In this document: one piece after another, positions 63,179 to 64,000 of the stretch
Layout of the letters: each line of letters opens with the position of its first letter
How positions within the stretch are numbered: position 1 is the first letter of the stretch
NCBI RefSeq assembly: GCF_024734075.1
Contig: NZ_CP102850.1
Span: forward strand, 3,906,001-3,970,000
DNA from: Gordonia mangrovi
GTDB lineage: Bacteria; Actinomycetota; Actinomycetes; Mycobacteriales; Mycobacteriaceae
DNA: 64,000 bases
Direction: 5' to 3'
The notes under the pieces: generated by a model
The model's input: the letters and a program-made list of their open reading frames with translations, nothing else
Told to the model about the DNA's origin: nothing
Database searches by the model: none
Made by a program: the position numbers and the translations under genes

Positions 63179-64000
63179 ATGACGACCCGACGCTTTGCTC
63201 AGGTGGATGTCTTCTCGGGTGTGCCCGTGGGTGGCAACCCGGTTGCGGTTGTGCTCGACGCGGACGGGATCACCGACGACGAGATGGCATCGTTCGCGCG
63301 CTGGACGAACCTCTCGGAGACGACGTTCGTGCTGCCGTCGGACGATCCCGCGGCCGACTACCGCCTGCGCATCTTCACCCCTGCCGGGGAACTACCGTTT
63401 GCCGGCCATCCCACCCTCGGTTCGGCCCATGCCTGGTTGGAGGCCGGGGGATCGGCGGGCGGGGGGTCGACGGACGGGGGGTCGACGGACGGGGGCCGCA
63501 TCGTGCAGGAATGTGGCGTCGGGCTCGTGCCCATCCGGACCGAGCGGGGCCGGCTGTCGTTCGCGGCTCCGCCACGAGTCCGCTCGGGCCCGGTCGACGA
63601 GGAGACGGTGCAGTCGGTGGCCGACGCGCTCGGCCTGGACCGTGCCGAGGTCGTCGCCGCCGAATGGGTGGCCAACGGTCCGGATTGGATGGCGTTGCTG
63701 CTCGCCTCGGGCGATCGGGTGCTGGAGGTGGAGCCCGACATGGCGGCGCTGGGCATGCACGAGGTGGGATTGATCGGCCCGTATTCCGGTGGCTTGCCCG
63801 GTGAGCCCGGCGTGCTGTTCGAGGTCCGCGCCTTCGCTCCCGGGTACGGAATCGCCGAGGACCCGGTGACCGGGAGTCTGAATGCGGGTCTGGCCGTCTG
63901 GCTGCGGCAGGACGGTCGTGCACCCGCCGCCTACGTCGCTGCGCAGGGTGGCGCACTGGGTCGATCCGGTCGCGTGCACGTCGCCGACGACGGCACCGAC
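63179..64000 (+). CDS. PhzF-family isomerase-like protein (cut by window edge)
   Basis: The frame is open from ATG 63179 to the window end (274 codons). Signatures: RFAQVDVFSGVPVGGNPVAVVLDA, NLSETTFVLPS with the family's catalytic Glu, RIFTPAGELPFAGHPTLGSAHA and EDPVTGSLNAGLAVWL. PhzF proteins are diaminopimelate-epimerase-fold isomerases. A low-complexity insertion GGSAGGGSTDGGSTDGG (about 96-112) sits between the first two strands groups. GGAGAGGATGGAG lies upstream. The partner substrate is unknown; no phenazine genes are visible. Confidence 0.9.
   Translation, partial: MTTRRFAQVDVFSGVPVGGNPVAVVLDADGITDDEMASFARWTNLSETTFVLPSDDPAADYRLRIFTPAGELPFAGHPTLGSAHAWLEAGGSAGGGSTDGGSTDGGRIVQECGVGLVPIRTERGRLSFAAPPRVRSGPVDEETVQSVADALGLDRAEVVAAEWVANGPDWMALLLASGDRVLEVEPDMAALGMHEVGLIGPYSGGLPGEPGVLFEVRAFAPGYGIAEDPVTGSLNAGLAVWLRQDGRAPAAYVAAQGGALGRSGRVHVADDGTD

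Noticed and set aside
63460-63500. Short direct repeats GGGGGGTCGACGGAC in the PhzF gene as a possible recombination site
   Set aside because: They simply encode an in-frame Gly-Ser-Thr-Asp linker and have no partner site in the window.

Overview
The window is high-GC actinobacterial chromosome. Two MspA-type outer-membrane porin genes, the mprA-mprB-pepD-moaB2-mscL order, a Pmt protein mannosyltransferase and a Glp/GlpR pair point to a mycolic-acid-containing member of the Mycobacteriales; the texture suggests Gordonia or a close relative (inference, no search run). The gene order from about 13.3 to 58 kb largely follows the M. tuberculosis Rv0981-Rv1007 interval (mprAB, pepD, moaB2, mscL, fmdB-like, 5-FTHF cyclo-ligase, galU, moeA/glp, rimJ, glpR, arcA, pmt, rsmI, pabB, metG), with accessory blocks inserted into it.

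Layout. 0-4.2 kb: left-edge condensation-domain gene fragment, an SDR oxidoreductase, then divergently a diiron oxygenase and a ferredoxin/FAD reductase (FprB type) behind tandem palindromes. 4.4-13.2 kb: nitrogen-oxide assimilation, with nirB-nirD, a small conserved partner and a 1388-residue nitrate reductase fused to a flavodoxin/NADPH-reductase module; between them an AbiEi/DUF559 nuclease-like gene is bracketed by repeat hairpins. 13.3-21 kb: envelope stress and envelope permeability (mprAB, pepD, moaB2, two porins, mscL). 21-31.7 kb: SAF protein, NhaA, a 21-bp minisatellite, an AlsT-type symporter, a CIRCE-controlled FmdB/Ruc-like zinc-ribbon protein, folate and UDP-glucose enzymes, and the gephyrin-like Glp/GlpR division pair. 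31.8-39.1 kb: tRNA-Ala(CGC), a PAS-GGDEF-EAL protein, a DEAD-box helicase, an AzlCD exporter with its XRE regulator, a DinB-type protein and a DMT permease.

39.2-41.8 kb carries a second, independent diiron oxygenase plus FprB-like reductase pair, in reversed gene order relative to the first. 42-43.8 kb is a CPA1 antiporter. 43.8-46.6 kb is a compact zinc-starvation island: zinc-free paralogues of L28, L33, S14, S18 and L31, with a CobW-like protein that has lost its P-loop and two Fur/Zur-like boxes in the divergent promoter. 46.6-51.4 kb has a universal stress protein behind a DosR-like box, SoxR, an MFS exporter, arginine deiminase and a small GntR regulator. 51.4-58 kb is pmt, rsmI, a GAF regulator, pabB and metG. 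58-64 kb is a GH65 phosphorylase/hydrolase with its HAD phosphomutase, an FCD-type GntR regulator, an MpaB-family oxygenase behind a perfect 20-bp palindrome, and a PhzF-family gene cut by the right edge.

The most unusual observations are the twin diiron/FprB cassettes, the repeat-bracketed nuclease gene with a frameshifted gene remnant beside it, the three-frame-open minisatellite, and the regulatory palindromes (CIRCE, Zur-like, DosR-like, tandem 18-mers, 20-mer). No prophage, IS element, CRISPR array or rRNA operon was seen.
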